This document shows, piece after piece, positions 1 through 13,100 of a DNA stretch of 64,000 bases. The DNA comes from Tamarix chinensis (Eukaryota; Streptophyta; Magnoliopsida; Caryophyllales; Tamaricaceae): assembly GCA_030549775.1 (NCBI GenBank), contig CM060174.1:4381391-4445390 (forward strand). Reading direction: 5' to 3'. A program made the translations under genes and the position numbers. Under the pieces are notes generated by a model. It saw nothing but the letters and a program-made list of their open reading frames with translations, had not been told where the DNA came from and searched no databases. Position 1 is the first letter of the stretch. Every line of letters starts with the position of its first letter.

Positions 1-122
1 AAATAATAAACAATAACACAAATGAACACTGCTGGTCACGAATCAGATAACTTTCTCATTAGATCTCTGATAATTATAATCGATTCACATCATAGTCTTT
101 ATCAATCCCTGTGAGTGTGGGA

Positions 123-407
123 GCCCCACTATTATAGCCGGTGGAACGATCGTGAGGGCTATGCCCTGCCACTATTATAGCCGGTGGAACGGTCACGAGG
201 GTAATATACCCTGCCACTATTATTTGCCGGTGGACCGGTCTCGCCCCGACTCACAAGGTATTCCACTGTAAATATTAGTATATTTCCATGTCTTATCACT
301 TTTACGTTTGGCTTGTTGAGCACGAAATCCCCCACTATTATAGTCGGTGGAACGGTCGCGAGGGTAAGATACCCTGCCACTATTATAGCCGGTGGACCGG
401 TCTGGGT
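123..407 (-). repeat. Hairpin repeat module in LTR A1 (five copies)
   Basis: On the plus strand five copies of CCACTATTATAGCCGGTGG, each followed by A(A/C)CGGTC-like sequence, are separated by short spacers ending in CCCTGCC or a CCCC run. The minus strand reads ACCGGTCCACCGG followed by CTATAATAGTGG. The core CCGGT-CC-ACCGG can fold on itself. Copies 1-3 (123-240) and 4-5 (332-407) correspond to the two triplets of the better preserved elements, with one copy lost. Confidence 0.85.
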
Positions 408-1775
408 TCGGCTCAACATCTTTCTCTGTAAGTAATTAGTGTTTTAACGTGTCTTATTCGAAAGAATATCACCCATGTCATGCATGGCTAGAGGGCCTCA
501 ACACATCACATCAAAACCGATGACATAGTTGTACTATCACATACAAATGAGGGTACATGCACACGACTCGATTCCAAGCCACGCCACACATGAAACAGTT
601 AGAATAATGGCATTTAAGACCACGACACATAAATCATATGGAACATCCATGGCACGTAGGACACATGTCACACATTCAGCCTTAGCTATATCCTTACTCG
701 GTTTAGGTTACCGGGCTATCTCCTGCGCTTATATTAGGCCACTAAACACCCTTTGTAATTATCATACTTAACACATTTCTCGCATCGGAAACCCAAATCA
801 TGACCCTCAGACTCAACTCTCCCTCATACCTCACTCCTCCTCATTTATTCTTATTATTTCATTTTTCTTTTTCCACCTTCTCAAATTAGGGTTTCCTTCC
901 CAAACCCTAGGTACCCTTATATGACCCAACGTACTATTTTTCACCTCGAGCCTCCAAACTCCCAAATAGACCTTCTATTACTTTCCCCATGTCCCAAAGT
1001 AACCTTTCATACGTAAGGTTCGCCCCCATGCGGACCTTAACCTCCCCATGCAAATCCTATCATTTCCACCATACCAAACTCTATCATTCCCATGCAAACC
1101 CTAGTTCTCCCATGCAACCTTATTGTCCCCCACACTTCTATTTATTTAATTCCCCTTTTTCTCATCATTTCACAGATTACAGATTACCTAGGTCGTCCAT
1201 ACCTACGTTATCGAACGTACTTCCCCTTGGTTATCTTAATTGCTTGTTTTTCTCTTTCAAGTCCCCACTCCACAACACCTCATCAAATAACCTAGCATGC
1301 ATGTCGTAGGGGTCACCTCACATCACATCATATTTGTAGCATGCCATATTAGTACATACAGACAAGAGCACGAGAACATACCTCGGTTCCACGCTGCGCT
1401 ACATAATAACACAGATAACATACGGATTATAGCATACAACCGCACAAGGCATCTAAGACAGGTAAAACATGCAATACACACAGGTGGCCTTAGTTACGTC
1501 CTTACCTAAATCGGCGCTGGGCTTGGAGCACGCTCCTACACCTCCTAGGGTTTGACCCGGTTCACCTATAAGGAAGAAATACTAAGGGTCAATCTCCCTC
1601 TACCCGAAATATCATAATTTCCTATCTTACCCCTATCCTGGCCTAGTACTATAATTAATATTAATAATATTAGTTTATAATTAAAAAGGTGGGGTTATTA
1701 TTATTCTCAAGGTAGTTAAGCAAATGACCACTAATCAAGACACGCCTTAGTAAAACCCATAGTTATCAAAGTAAA

Positions 1776-1911
1776 GGGTTTAATATTACTAATAACAATA
1801 TTATTATTAACACCAATAATAATAGTAAAAATACTACTAATAATAGTAATAGTGGTTACAATGATAATAATGTTGATAATAACAATTGAAATCGTAGTAA
1901 TATCGGTAATG

Positions 1912-1947
<36 letters not shown>

Positions 1948-2151
1948 GTGATAATAATGATGATAGCAACAACCATGATCTGATAATAATCATAATAATA
2001 GTAATAATAATCATAATGATAATAATAATAATAACAACAATAATATTGGTGATGATAATAATAATAATAACAATAGTGCAAATAGCAATAATAATACTAA
2101 AAATAATAATAATAAGGATAACACCACGATATTAAGGGTTAGGAAAATAAC

Positions 2152-2236
<85 letters not shown>

Positions 2237-2717
2237 TGATAGTGAAAATAATGGTGATAGCAGTGACGATAGTAATAATAATAGTAATAATAACAATAAG
2301 GATAATGATAATAATAATAAGAATAATAACAACAACAACCACACAACAACCATAATAATAATAATAATAACAATAACAATAACAATAACAGTGATAACGA
2401 TAATACTAGTAATAATGCAGATAATGATAATAAGAGTACTAAAAGTAATAGTATTAAATAATAATGATAATAAGGATATTAATGATGGTAATAGTAGTTA
2501 AAGTAATAAGTGTGGTAAATATAACGATAATAATGATGATAATAATAATAATAATAATATTGACAACAATAACCACCATGACCATATTAATAATAATAAC
2601 GATAATGATAGTGATATTAATAGTAATAATACTAGTATTAGTAAAACTACTAAAATAATAATAATAATAGTAATAGAGATACTAAAGATGTTAGTTATAG
2701 TCAAAGTAACAAATATG

Positions 2718-2758
<41 letters not shown>

Positions 2759-2960
2759 CGTAATAATAATAATAACAATAGTAATAATAGTAATATTAGT
2801 AATAACTTAACAAGGTCTTATAGTTAATTAACACCATTAATTAGAGGTTCTTAGGGTAAGGTTGGGTCCTAGTAATAATAATAAGGGTGGTAGTATTAGT
2901 AATAATAATAATAATGTTGATATTAATCATAATAACACTAATAATAGTAGTTAATAGTAT
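1776..2960. repeat. (AAT)n trinucleotide microsatellite zone of LTR A1
   Basis: About 1.2 kb is built almost entirely of AAT, GAT, AAC and AGT triplets, with an uninterrupted AAT run at about 2150-2231. Equivalent zones stand at the same relative place in C (48126-49245) and B (51930-52470), so this belongs to the LTR rather than being a chance host microsatellite. Open frames across it encode homopolymer-like strings and are not genes. Confidence 0.9.
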
Positions 2961-3487
2961 TAAATCATTAATCTCATTTATTATTTAAAATCTAGGGTTC
3001 AGGGAGTTGGGCAACCTGGCTGGGAGGTGGTGGCGCCGGCGGCGGCGCGCCGGCGGCAGCGGCGGCGGCAGCGGCGGCGGTGGAGGAAGGGAGAAAAGGG
3101 AAAAATGGATGTGGGGGCTAGGGAAGGAGAAACTAGAGGAAAGGGGAGGTGTAGGGTGGTAGGGCAAAATCCCCTGGTCATTTTGGGGGGTGGTGACGGC
3201 GCTGCAAGCGGCGGTATGGCCGGCAGTGGCGGCGCGAAGGTGGCGCAGAGGGTGGGAAGGCTGTTTTGGGGAGGAATTTTCGCACAACTAGGGCGGCACG
3301 TGTGGCGCAAGGCAGGGAGGTTAAGGGGGTTGGTTGTGTAGAGGGCGGTGCAGGGAGGGTTTTGGTGGCAAGGGCAGGCGACAGAGGTGGCTGAAGGTGG
3401 AGGAAAAGGCGGCTGAAGGTGGGGCGGCGCGATGGGATTTCTCTGGGTTCCAGATTTTTCGAACCCAATTCAGGCGGTGGTTAGGGC

Positions 3488-3495
3488 TATTTATA
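3488..3495 (-). promoter_or_regulatory. Putative TATA box of LTR A1
   Basis: The minus strand reads CTATAAATAGCC, the same context as CTATAAATAGCC at 47629-47640 in LTR C. It lies about 940 bp inside the LTR start and upstream of the microsatellite zone. Its conservation between two separately inserted copies supports a promoter role; the transcription start itself is not visible. Confidence 0.6.
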
Positions 3496-4437
3496 GGCAA
3501 CTTGGGACGGGAAACGACAAAGCTTCGAGGGAGGTTAGGGGGGTTAGGGTTAGGGTAGGTCGTCCGGCGAGATTAGCCGACACATGGTCTGCGATTTGCA
3601 GGCCATGATCTGTCGAAAAAATGGAGGTTTACGTGCAGGGAGAGAGGCTCATTGAAGGGTCATGTCTGCAGGGATGAAAACGAGGGAGAAAAGACGAATT
3701 GACCAGTGGAAATGGCGTACCGTTGAAGGTTTTGCTTGCCGGCGAAATTTTCGGTTGCAGGGCGCGAGGTTGAAGATGAATTGCAGGTGGGGCGGACTGG
3801 CGGTTCAGCGGGAAAGAAAGAAAAGAAGGAAAAGGGCCGAACCGGCCGGGAGAAAGGGGAGAGGAGGTGCGCTGGGGAGCTGGGCCAGCAGGCCGGCCCA
3901 AGTCGGGGGGGAGAATAGAAAAAAAAAAGAAGAGAAGGAAAGGAGAGAAAAGGAAAATGAGGAAAAAAAAGGAGGAAAAGAAAAAGGAAAAAGAAGGGAA
4001 ATTAGTGGTTGGATTAATTAGTATGATTTGGGTAATTTGGGATGTTTAATAAAACATAATTATCAAAATAATAATTAAATTCTATTTTTAGGTAAATTTA
4101 GGGATTTTTGAAAGAATTTTCTTAAATTCCATTTTAATTAACCAAAACACTCTAATTTTCTCCAATTAGATTATTTATAAATTTTATATTAATTTGAAAC
4201 TATTTTATCCTTTTTATTTTAAATAAATTAATTTATTTAATAAATTTCTAAAATAAAATCCTTAATTATCTTAAAATACCAAAGTCCTCCTATTTAAAAC
4301 ACTTTTAAAATTTTCCTTCTTGATTTGCCCTAATTAATTCCCTTTTATTTAATAAAAGTAAATTATTTGATTAACTTTCGACATAAAAACCTTATTTAAT
4401 AATAGATAATATAAATTAGGATTTTTGGGGCATCTCA

Positions 4438-5715
4438 AAAATGGAGGGGTGAGGGGGCTTGTTTCAGCCAAACAATGTATGGGGGTGGTAGAGGAGGTTG
4501 CGGGGTGTAGATTGGTGGTTTGGGTAGCGGTAGAGGTGGTTGGACGGCGGCGAACGGAGGGGTTGCAGGTAGGTTGCTGATAAGGGAGAAAATGGGGAGG
4601 AAAAGAAGAGGGGAGGAAGGTGGAGTTGCGGGGTGGCTTAGACGGTGTTGTGGTGGTGTTGGGCAGGAGTAGAGGGGTGCAAAAGGTGGTTTAAGTGGTT
4701 GATGAGGCGGTTGCACAGGTGGAGGGCGGCGGTGGTGCACAAAACGGGGATGAAAATGGAAGAAGAAGAAAAGGAGAGAAAGGGATCAAGGAAGGGGGAG
4801 GCTCGAAAATAATGGAGCAAGAAAGGGCTTGTGAGAAGAAGAAAAAGAAGAGGGAGGATAGGGGTGCAGCTGGCTGGCCGGTGGCAGCTTGTAGGGTGGA
4901 AGGGAGGGGAGACGAAGAGGGGGAAAAAAACAGGGCGTAAGGGCTGGTTTGCAGGGCTGGCTAGGTCCGAAAAGGGGAAGAAAATGATGGGAAAAAGGGG
5001 GGTTGCAGTGGTGGCAGCAGGGCGGTGGCCTGCGTGCCCGAGGCGGCAGGCCTGGTCGACGAAGACAAGTCAGGGAAGCTAGGTCGAGGCGTAGGAGAAG
5101 AAGAGAAAGAAAAAAGAAAGGGAAGGGGGCATCAGGCTGGTCGAGGAGGGGAAAGGGGAACTGGGCCGACCCGAGGTGAAGGGAGGAAAGAAAAAAAATG
5201 GGGGTTGGGCAGCACGCTGGAGAAGGAGAGGAGGGGAAGGAGTGGGTCAGAGGCCCAGGCGTAGGGGAGAGGGAAGAGGCTGGCCTGGCGGGCGGCTTGA
5301 AGGAAAAAAAAAAAAAAGAAAAGAAAGAAGAAAAAGGAGAAAAGGGGAGAAAGAAAAGGAAAAAAAAGGGAAAGAGGGAAAATGGAAAATGGAAAAATAA
5401 TTTAATTTAATTTATAAAACAATAAAATGTAATATTTTGATAAATTATTTAATTTAATAATTTAATTCAATATAATTTAATATATTGGTTCACAAAGGAT
5501 AATTTTAGTAAAATATTAGTTTGAAAAATTATTTAAATAAAAATGATATGATAAAATAACAAAATATTTATTTTTAATTTATTAAATACTCCTATCCAAA
5601 TTTATATACTCAAAAATCCATAAAATAATTAAACTAAATAATTTTAAAAGCTAATTTATTTCAAATAAAAACTATTTATTAAATTATAGGTTTTCTAAAA
5701 TTTTAGGGGATTATA
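4438..5715 (-). mobile_element. LTR fragment A2, same type as solo LTR C, minus strand
   Basis: Read on the minus strand this begins TATAATCCCCTAAAATTTTAG at 5715, closely matching the first bases of C (TATAATCCCCCCGAATTTTT at 46780). The match continues through an AT-rich block containing TTATGGATTTTTGAG and TTTTGTTATTTTATCATA in both copies. The rest (4438-5400) is a purine-rich, G-rich domain like the complement of C at 47100-48080. The fragment stops abruptly at 4437/4438 where A1 ends, so A1 was inserted into it and the remainder should lie left of the window. No coding region is seen. Confidence 0.75.
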
Positions 5716-6669
5716 GTTGTGCATTAGAACCACGATGTATACCCTTATCAAAAAATTACTTTTCTCGGTAAGCGTATACATGTCGATTATGTAGAAAAAC
5801 TAATGTATACCTCCCACTAAAGATGTTAAAATACTCCATCTATGTTTTTTCTTACTACGCAATAGAATTTATGACAACTCAATTTTAAACCTCATTATAT
5901 TAGGTGTCGTGTATTACAATTCGTTTAGTAGTATTTAGATCAAAAGATGCCCAATCAAAGACCCAAAAGTCTTTACTCTAAAACCCCAAAAAAATATTAG
6001 CCAACAAGTTGAACTCACAAGCGATCGTACAAAGTCACAACTATCTAAGGGATCATAAAATGAAACCTATCAGGATAATAGTACTAAGTAAGCTACTACA
6101 TAATACTAAGCATGCAAAGGTCATACAGGGCACATAGAAGATATAACCAGATAACATGGTATAACATATCAAATCATGCATTTGAGGACATGGTATACAC
6201 ATACGAAATCATACATGTAATAATAAAATGCAATGAACATGCCATCACATATACATCACCATGGGCCATATACTTAGCAAACCATCATACTTAATCAATG
6301 TACAACTAATAGGTATGATTTATGATGGTTGATTAGAACTTTAACATAAATTTTTAATGCGGTTATATGATAAATTTTTGCATACTTTAATATACATATT
6401 CTTGTTTTTTTCTCTTGATCATATTTTATAGGTATTTAGAGAAAACGGGATAAAAAGAGTTAAAACACAACATTTTGAATGAAATGGAAAAAAGAATGAG
6501 TAATCAAAGTGAAAAGACATGCAAATTCAACCATGATGAGATATGAATTTGTAAAATATATAAACATTAAAGTGGTAGATATTCTTGTTATCTTTCGAAT
6601 TCATCAAAAATCAACTGAATCACAGGTTAAAAGAAAAATTTATGGCTAAAGTATGCTGCATGTTAAGAT
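5716..6669. other. AT-rich intergenic DNA, no feature recognised
   Basis: No reading frame with a recognisable product and no clear repeat boundary is seen. The stretch 6110-6300 resembles decayed LTR sequence in composition, with many CATAC and CATG words, but no ends can be fixed. Confidence 0.4.
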
Positions 6670-7720
6670 GTCTCACAACCCGAGGGTCAACATGACCTCA
6701 TCGTGTCAAGTGGCATAGCCATGTTGACCACAACCAATAAGAAGTACAAAAGCAATGTGACATGGGGTGCCCGTGTTGATTCCTTTGATTTTGTGTCAAT
6801 TCATGTATTTTTTGACTCATTTTTGGGGGGATTCTTTGCAAAAACCTAAGCATAACTTTAGAGGCCATGAATAAGGCTTTGAGGGTTAATCCTATCTTCA
6901 CTCATTCCCCATTCCAATCCATCCCTTTAGCTCTCACAATTTTAACACATGTTATAATTGAATGGTGATTTCCAATTCTTAAATAAAGAAGTTTTCAATT
7001 TTCTCATTTTCAATTGATGTAAACCTATTTGTTTAAGATGTTGTGCTTAAGTAGAGCCATAGTTGGGCTAATTATTTTGTGCTAACGTAATGGGAGACCT
7101 CCCAATCTTGAAGTGTTGAAAATTTGAAACTCTTACCTAATTCAATCCTTAGTTATATGTTTTGTGTTAGTGATTTAATCAACATAATAGGAAACTTGAT
7201 CACCTTCCCATTTTTTGTGAAACAAACTCCGACGAGATTTGAGAGATGAGCTGGAGTGAGCTCTATTGACATAAATAGAAACCAAACCACAAGGTCAAGA
7301 GATATTGGTCTAGTCTATACAACCTAAAAGAGGGGATAATAGCTAATCAGTAATGCGTTATCTATATATGTATTTGTACTAGAGATAGACGATTTTCCTT
7401 AAGTAAAAAGGGTAGTGGCTAGAGAGAGTATTACACTTCATACATGGGTTGGCATTTTGACTTTGTGGTCCGAATTGGGATCCTGGGTTAAGATTTGATT
7501 GCATTAGCATTTAGGGAGGTTGACTAGAGCCTTAGCCTTTTATCTCTTTAGAATTTACCTTTTCATGCCTTTGTGTTGTTTCACCAATTATTACTTATTG
7601 TTATTCTAAGCATTTAAAGGTCTTATCACTATTTCATTGATTACTCTCTAGTTCCTATAGGATGATACGTTGAATACTACTATGATTTCATGCACTTGTG
7701 AATAGATTACATCAAGTTTT

Positions 7721-7738
7721 TGGTGTCGTTGTCAGAGA
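7721..7738 (+). other. Degenerate primer binding site for tRNA-Asp
   Basis: The sequence TGGTGTCGTTGTCAGAGA follows TCAAGTTT and differs at five of 18 positions from TGGCGCCGTTGCCGGGGA, the usual tRNA-Asp primer site of Athila/Tat elements. All five differences are C to T or G to A, as expected from deamination of methylated cytosine. Confidence 0.65.
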
Positions 7739-8229
7739 TCCGACGATGAGTGACATTAGAACTCGAGAGTCTATTATGCAATTTGGACATTTTTTTTATT
7801 CTTTTTCTTATTTTTTCCCATATATGTATTCATCTAATATTGCTTCTAGTGGTTTACAGGTGATCTTCATTAAGGAAGCAAAAACTAATAATCATGTATT
7901 CTCTTTATGCTTAGATAGATTTTTTTTTTATCAAAATATTGATAACTTGATCATTGCTAACATGCAGGTCTAGATTAAATTTTTTTTTATGTGGAGAATT
8001 GCATGCTAGTATATATTGTGGATTAGGTAATTCATTTTGTTAGTCATATGAACAAACTAACTTTGTGGGTAATTTTAGCAAGTAAACTAATTCCTACTTA
8101 GACATTAACAACTCGGGATGGTGTGCTCATACTAACTTTTCATGGTGGGATTAATATTCCATTCCAAATCAATATCATGTGAGTCAGCCACCCTCGTGTT
8201 ACCAAGGTCCAACTCCACCTTAAAAGATA

Positions 8230-8421
8230 AAACCTAGCTTAGAAGAACTATTGACCAAGTTCATCAAATCCTCCAAGGTTAGTTTTCAAAATCATGAGGC
8301 ATGGACGGAGAATCAAGAAGTAACTATAAGGAACATGGAGGTTCAAGTGGGATAGTTGAACAATAGATTAGTTAAGAGAGAGATTAAGAGACCTTTCCTA
8401 GTGATACTAAGTGATGCAGGT
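8230..8421 (+). pseudogene. Athila-type gag C-terminal relic
   Basis: Frame 1 from 8230 reads KPSLEELLTKFIKSS, then NHEAWTENQEVTIRNMEVQVG, a TAG stop, then LNNRLVKREIKRPF and ILSDAG. The order of a Leu-Glu rich helix, an N-x-E-x-QVGQL heptad stretch and a P-S-D-type end is characteristic of the gag region before the zinc knuckle in Athila/Tat elements. The Gln of QVGQL is replaced by the stop. Flanking sequence is out of frame or saturated with stops. The family reading is by motif recall and needs a protein search. Confidence 0.55.
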
Positions 8422-10196
8422 GTGTCTAATGTATCTCATATTTCTAATGATTCTCAAGGTAAAGAATAATTAGCATTCTTAATAATGGAGCCAATCATTT
8501 TAAATGTTCTTGATAATATTTCTATACTTGATATTGAAAACAATTCAAGATATTCTTGCAGGTATATTACATATTTACAAGGCGAAGAAGTCAACACACA
8601 AGAAAAGACTTAAGGTGTATGAGCATTCAAAGCATATAAGGCTATGGTATACATGGGATAACACTACAATAAGATATAGTTGGTGATATCATTAATTATA
8701 TTAAACTTGTTGTAAACCCTAAAGTATATTTCATGTAAGCTAGAGTTTTGTTGTAATTTTATATATGTGCCATAGTCGATTATAGGGCTTTGTAATGATA
8801 GTCATTAATATCATTTAAATGATGATATTATGATTGAGATTAAGTATTGTATAGGCTTAATTCAAGTGAGTTAAATCCAGCTTGAATTAAAGAGATAACC
8901 GGTTGGGATTGATTCCTTTTTGTCGGCCACCCTCCTCTATATATACTTCATCCTTGTACACGCATATGCAGAATAATAATAGAAAATCATTTGAATACAA
9001 ATTCTCAAGTTGATACTTGCATTTTCCTCTTTTTGGAGTCCCATCTAGATAGGAGACTGCCCAGGGTATTTCTTCCTCATTAGACCCTTTGAATGTGCAT
9101 TACCATTAAAAGTTTATCTTACCATTGAAACCTGCATATACTCGAGTTTAATCTTCCTTAAACTGAGCCATTCTTCTTCCACTTCAACCTATTGATGATC
9201 AAAACAAAGAAGTGATTCGATCCTACGCTTCTCTCCACTTTGATCCACACCACTAAGACAAATCTAAAGGAAGGACCAATAGCAATAACTATGAGTAGTG
9301 ACAAGGAAAATTCGAAGTTCCTATTTGATAGCTTGGAGAAGGTGAGTGATGAATAAACCAATCCAATAATCGAACTTCATGAGGAGATAAGTATGGAACC
9401 CACACCCGGTGAGAGGTCCAAGATTGAGGTAAAAACCTATCAAACATGCATTCCATTTCCTTAATGATTACAACCATAAAAGTTGGATAATTACTTCTCT
9501 AGGGTTGAGTTTAATTTACCTAGTTCTAGTAAGTATCCTACTCATAAGAATCCATGTTGTAGGATTGATGAGGTATCTCACTCGGTGAAGGAAGAGCCTT
9601 AGACAACTTATTTGAGTAAACCATATAGAGCAAGAATGTTATCGCCTCAACTTCCAAAAGGAGAGAAGTTGGAGTATGATATTAAGACCCCTATTTTTGA
9701 GGAAGAAAAGTTTGACGAAGTAGAACTTGAGAATCCTTCTTTAATCCTCATGTAGGAATGTTGCATATCTTATGATTGTAGGTGTTAAGTTAAGTGGAAA
9801 TATAATGGGTAAATTGCTTATAGAATTTAAATCACATAAGTTATACAATTTCTTATGAACTCGATGAATTGAGGTTATATGCCTAAAAAAATTCTAAGGT
9901 CTACAAAGAGAAAAATAAAAGTTGGCATTTCGACTTTATGGTATAAATTGGGGTATAGAGTTAAGATTTGATTGCCTTAGCCTTTTATCTATTTGGAATC
10001 CACCCTTTTCATACTTTGTGTTAATTTTGGTTGCTTAGTTTCTTTCTCTACTTTATTCATCCACCAATTACCCCTTATTGTTAATTTTAATTTAGACATA
10101 GAAATGTCTTATTAACATTCCCGTGCTCACTCTACAATCCAGGATGGACAATAACTTTAATACTACTATAATTCCGTGCACTTGTGAAAATCGCAC

Positions 10197-13100
10197 AATC
10201 TAGCATATTCATTTACACACCAACCATGACATAATCTATAAGCATTAGGGTAATTCCCTAAGACATCTACCAACAAACCAATTCCAATCAAATCTATATA
10301 CCAAGGAAAGATAAGATAACCCAGAGATATATTGAGTATAGCAGTTATATTGACACACAAAGACAACACAATACCCTCTCAACCATAAAACCTATAGGCT
10401 TATAAAGTACAATAATCATACTATTGATCTAATGGTAACATAGTATCCTCTAACCTAGGTATCCTTAAGTATAAGTACCCTTTATAGGGAATATAAGTCA
10501 TCAATAGAATAGACTAGGGATTTAAAGGGGCATAAAAGCACACCACTGAAACCATACTAAAACGAAGACTCCTACCTTATCTCTAGGGTGGATAGCTCTA
10601 AAGAGTAAAAAATTCCCAAGTATCTAGATCTTTCACTTAGATTGTTAGTATTTTATTTGGTGATCATAGATGTCACATAACACAAGCACGATACCAATTT
10701 CTATACTTAACCACTTTTCCTTAGTTCCAATTATTCAAGTCAAATCCAAAGTCAACGGTTAACCAAAGTTAAACATTCACTCTAAGGCCAACCTAAAAAT
10801 CCACCAACACCATCCTATGTCTAGTTATTCACATTTAGGTGTATTAGGTCATAAATAACCAAAATGCCCTTAAACCCCAATTATTATGATATTATCCATT
10901 TTAAATGTTAATTTTATTTTGACTAATATTTTTTAGTAGAATTAAAGGAAGATTGATCATGATTATACATTAAAAAGACCAAAATAACCTTGAAATGGTA
11001 AAATATAGAATATGTAAATAGTGAAAGTCAAACCTTAACTATTGACTATGACTTCAACATTGAAAGAGAAGAGGATAAGGGGAAACATATAATGTGGTAG
11101 GGACAACCAACCATTTTTGTACTGTATACTTGGCCGACCCAATTTGGAACTGAGAGTAAAAGTGTCCAAAGACCTTTTAGGCATACCTTCACTCTTTAAG
11201 ACGACGCTTCTTAGGCCCAATAGTATCAGTTTGTGAAAGACTTATATCACTAGTGATGGTCAATGGGATTAATTTAATCTATTAGTAACAAGAGTAGTCA
11301 ATAGGTTAGATTAAATATGCCCTTGAACCTCAAAAGAAGCCAATGTATTACATATGACTAGTTTTTCATAGTCATTTGAACCATCTATATGATATCACAT
11401 TAATTCATTGGTGTATGTCGGAGTTGAAATTGAAGTTCTATCCTAGGTTTTATTACCGTTGATTAAAAGCTTATATTTCATTAAACTTTATACATATTTC
11501 CATATGTCATATTCATATATTTGCTAACTATTTAGTTTAGATAGCAAAAATAGTAGAACCTAGTACTAAAAAATGAAGTCCTTATGGGAAATAACCTTGA
11601 CATGCTATAATGAGTTCGTGTACTTACGAATTAGGGACATCAAGATTAGGGAACCATTTATAATGCATTTACTCATCTCCACTTTCCCTTGTAGATAAGA
11701 GAAAGATAATCACCATCAATGATACTCTCACATCTAGAGTAGCATATGCCTAGGCCACTAGTAAAATTTTAGTTTTAAGTACACATACCCCTAAAAGTCA
11801 GTGGATCGATCAAATATAGTAGACTGGGGTTATCTAGTTACATTAGGACTAGGCAATATATATAATCAAATAATTTCAACATTTGGAATCATATTTGTCT
11901 CTCCATAAGTAATTTTATCCTTTAATTATTAATGTTTTGTTCATTCATTAATCATCATTTAGCACATAACATTGCATCACTTGTCTTGCTTGTCATCATG
12001 GTACTTCCCCCTTGTCTTAAAATTATTATCACATGAACAACCATCTTATCACTTATTATATGAAATATTCACAAAATGCATGACACTTATATAATTATTA
12101 TCCATTTCTCACTTAAGTGAACTCATTCCAACAATTATATTCTTAACATGAAATTAGGATTACACTAAGGTTGATTAATATAAACTCAACATAAAATAAC
12201 AAATGAGGATTTTATATAAACACTAAACTGACGCTTAAAATAACATAAATAAATGAAACAAGTTAATTATCCTAAGGTTATCCTTATTAACACTAAATAC
12301 CTATAAGGTTATCCTAAACAAGTCACTTAAAAAATACTCGTAAGGTTATCCTAAGGCCAAATATGGCCTTAGAAAATTATATTAAAGTTAAACAACCAAT
12401 TTATCCTTATTAACAATAAATCTTTACTCACGTCATTTAACCACAAATTAAACCTATTAATTTACCAAATTTAAGACAATACCTAAACACCTCATATTAA
12501 ATATAATTAAGCTAAAATGGAAGTTAAACTCAAAATTAAACACATTAAAAGTCAACTTTGCCCTTAAGATTTTTGTTATCATTTTAAGCATTTTTATCTT
12601 CATTAACTATTTTAGGCTAATAAAAATTAATCAAGGTTAACTACTCAACATCATCATACCTCTACTTCACTTGAACAGTTTGAACACCCCCAAGGGACAA
12701 CACCATGTGAAAGTACAAAATTGCCTTCTAATTTACTTGAAACATGTTAAAACTTATTTTAATCATAACTCCACTCATACAACTCTCAACCATGTCTTAT
12801 AATATATAAAATTGTACGTAAATGACCTAATAAACATAATGGTAACCTTTGTTTTAACAAATTCCCACTTCTATGACCAAAATACCTCTGACAGTGGCTA
12901 ATTTCAAAAATACCCTTATCACCAATTCAACCCAAATTCACATCAACACTAAAATATACTATGACACACCTTATAATCATCATATCACATTAAAAATTAA
13001 AAACACCACCAAACTATCTAAAAGCCTTATAATCGAGAATCACCCTAAGGTAAAGATGACAACATGTACAAAACTTGCTTAATTTCATAAATATATGAAA

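Larger units (their letters stand above)
1..4437 (-). mobile_element. Giant LTR fragment A1 (Ty3/gypsy-like, minus strand), cut by window edge
   Basis: The right end reads, on the minus strand, TGAGATGCCCCAAAAATCC, which matches the start of LTR B (TGATATACCCCAAAACCC, ending at 53940). Going leftward the order is the same as in B and C: an AT-rich start, a purine-skewed G-rich domain on the plus strand (about 2995-4010), an (AAT)n zone, the block around 1540-1570 with CTCCTAGGG, the GCGCAGC block (1381-1404), and the hairpin repeats (123-407). The terminal TGTTACA end, about 0.6 kb by comparison with B, lies left of the window, so no target duplication or partner LTR can be tested. No gag or pol is seen. 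It is inserted in A2, since A2 sequence begins directly at 4438. Assignment to the B/C/D family is seen in sequence; the Tekay/Del-type label is inference from element D. Confidence 0.75.
6670..10196 (+). mobile_element. Decayed Athila/Tat-like Ty3/gypsy retrotransposon relic
   Basis: Two diverged direct copies of about 280 bp (7434-7711 and 9915-10196) share the order GTTGGCATTT(T/C)GACTTT, TTAAGATTTGATTGC, CTTAGCCTTTTATCT and GCACTTGTGAA, and end in ACA. They are read as the 3' parts of the two LTRs. Directly after the first copy comes TCAAGTTTT and a degenerate tRNA-Asp primer site (7721-7738). A gag-like relic lies at 8230-8421. A further decayed plus-strand frame at about 9560-9760 (PYRARMLSPQLPKGEKLEYD) is of unknown identity. 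About 8709-9020 may be another inserted LTR, with TATATATAC at 8939 and no provable ends. The left limit is approximate; TGTCTCACAACCCG at about 6669 is a possible LTR start but was not found in the second copy. Confidence 0.6.

Noticed and set aside
1731..2704. Several open frames of up to 124 codons in the A1 microsatellite
   Set aside because: They encode runs of Tyr, Leu, Ile or Ser caused by triplet repeats, on both strands and in several frames at once. The same applies to 48174-49258 and 51910-52473.
3533..3557. Telomere-like GGGTTAGGG repeats
   Set aside because: Only two or three degenerate units inside a G-rich LTR domain, and plant telomeres use TTTAGGG.
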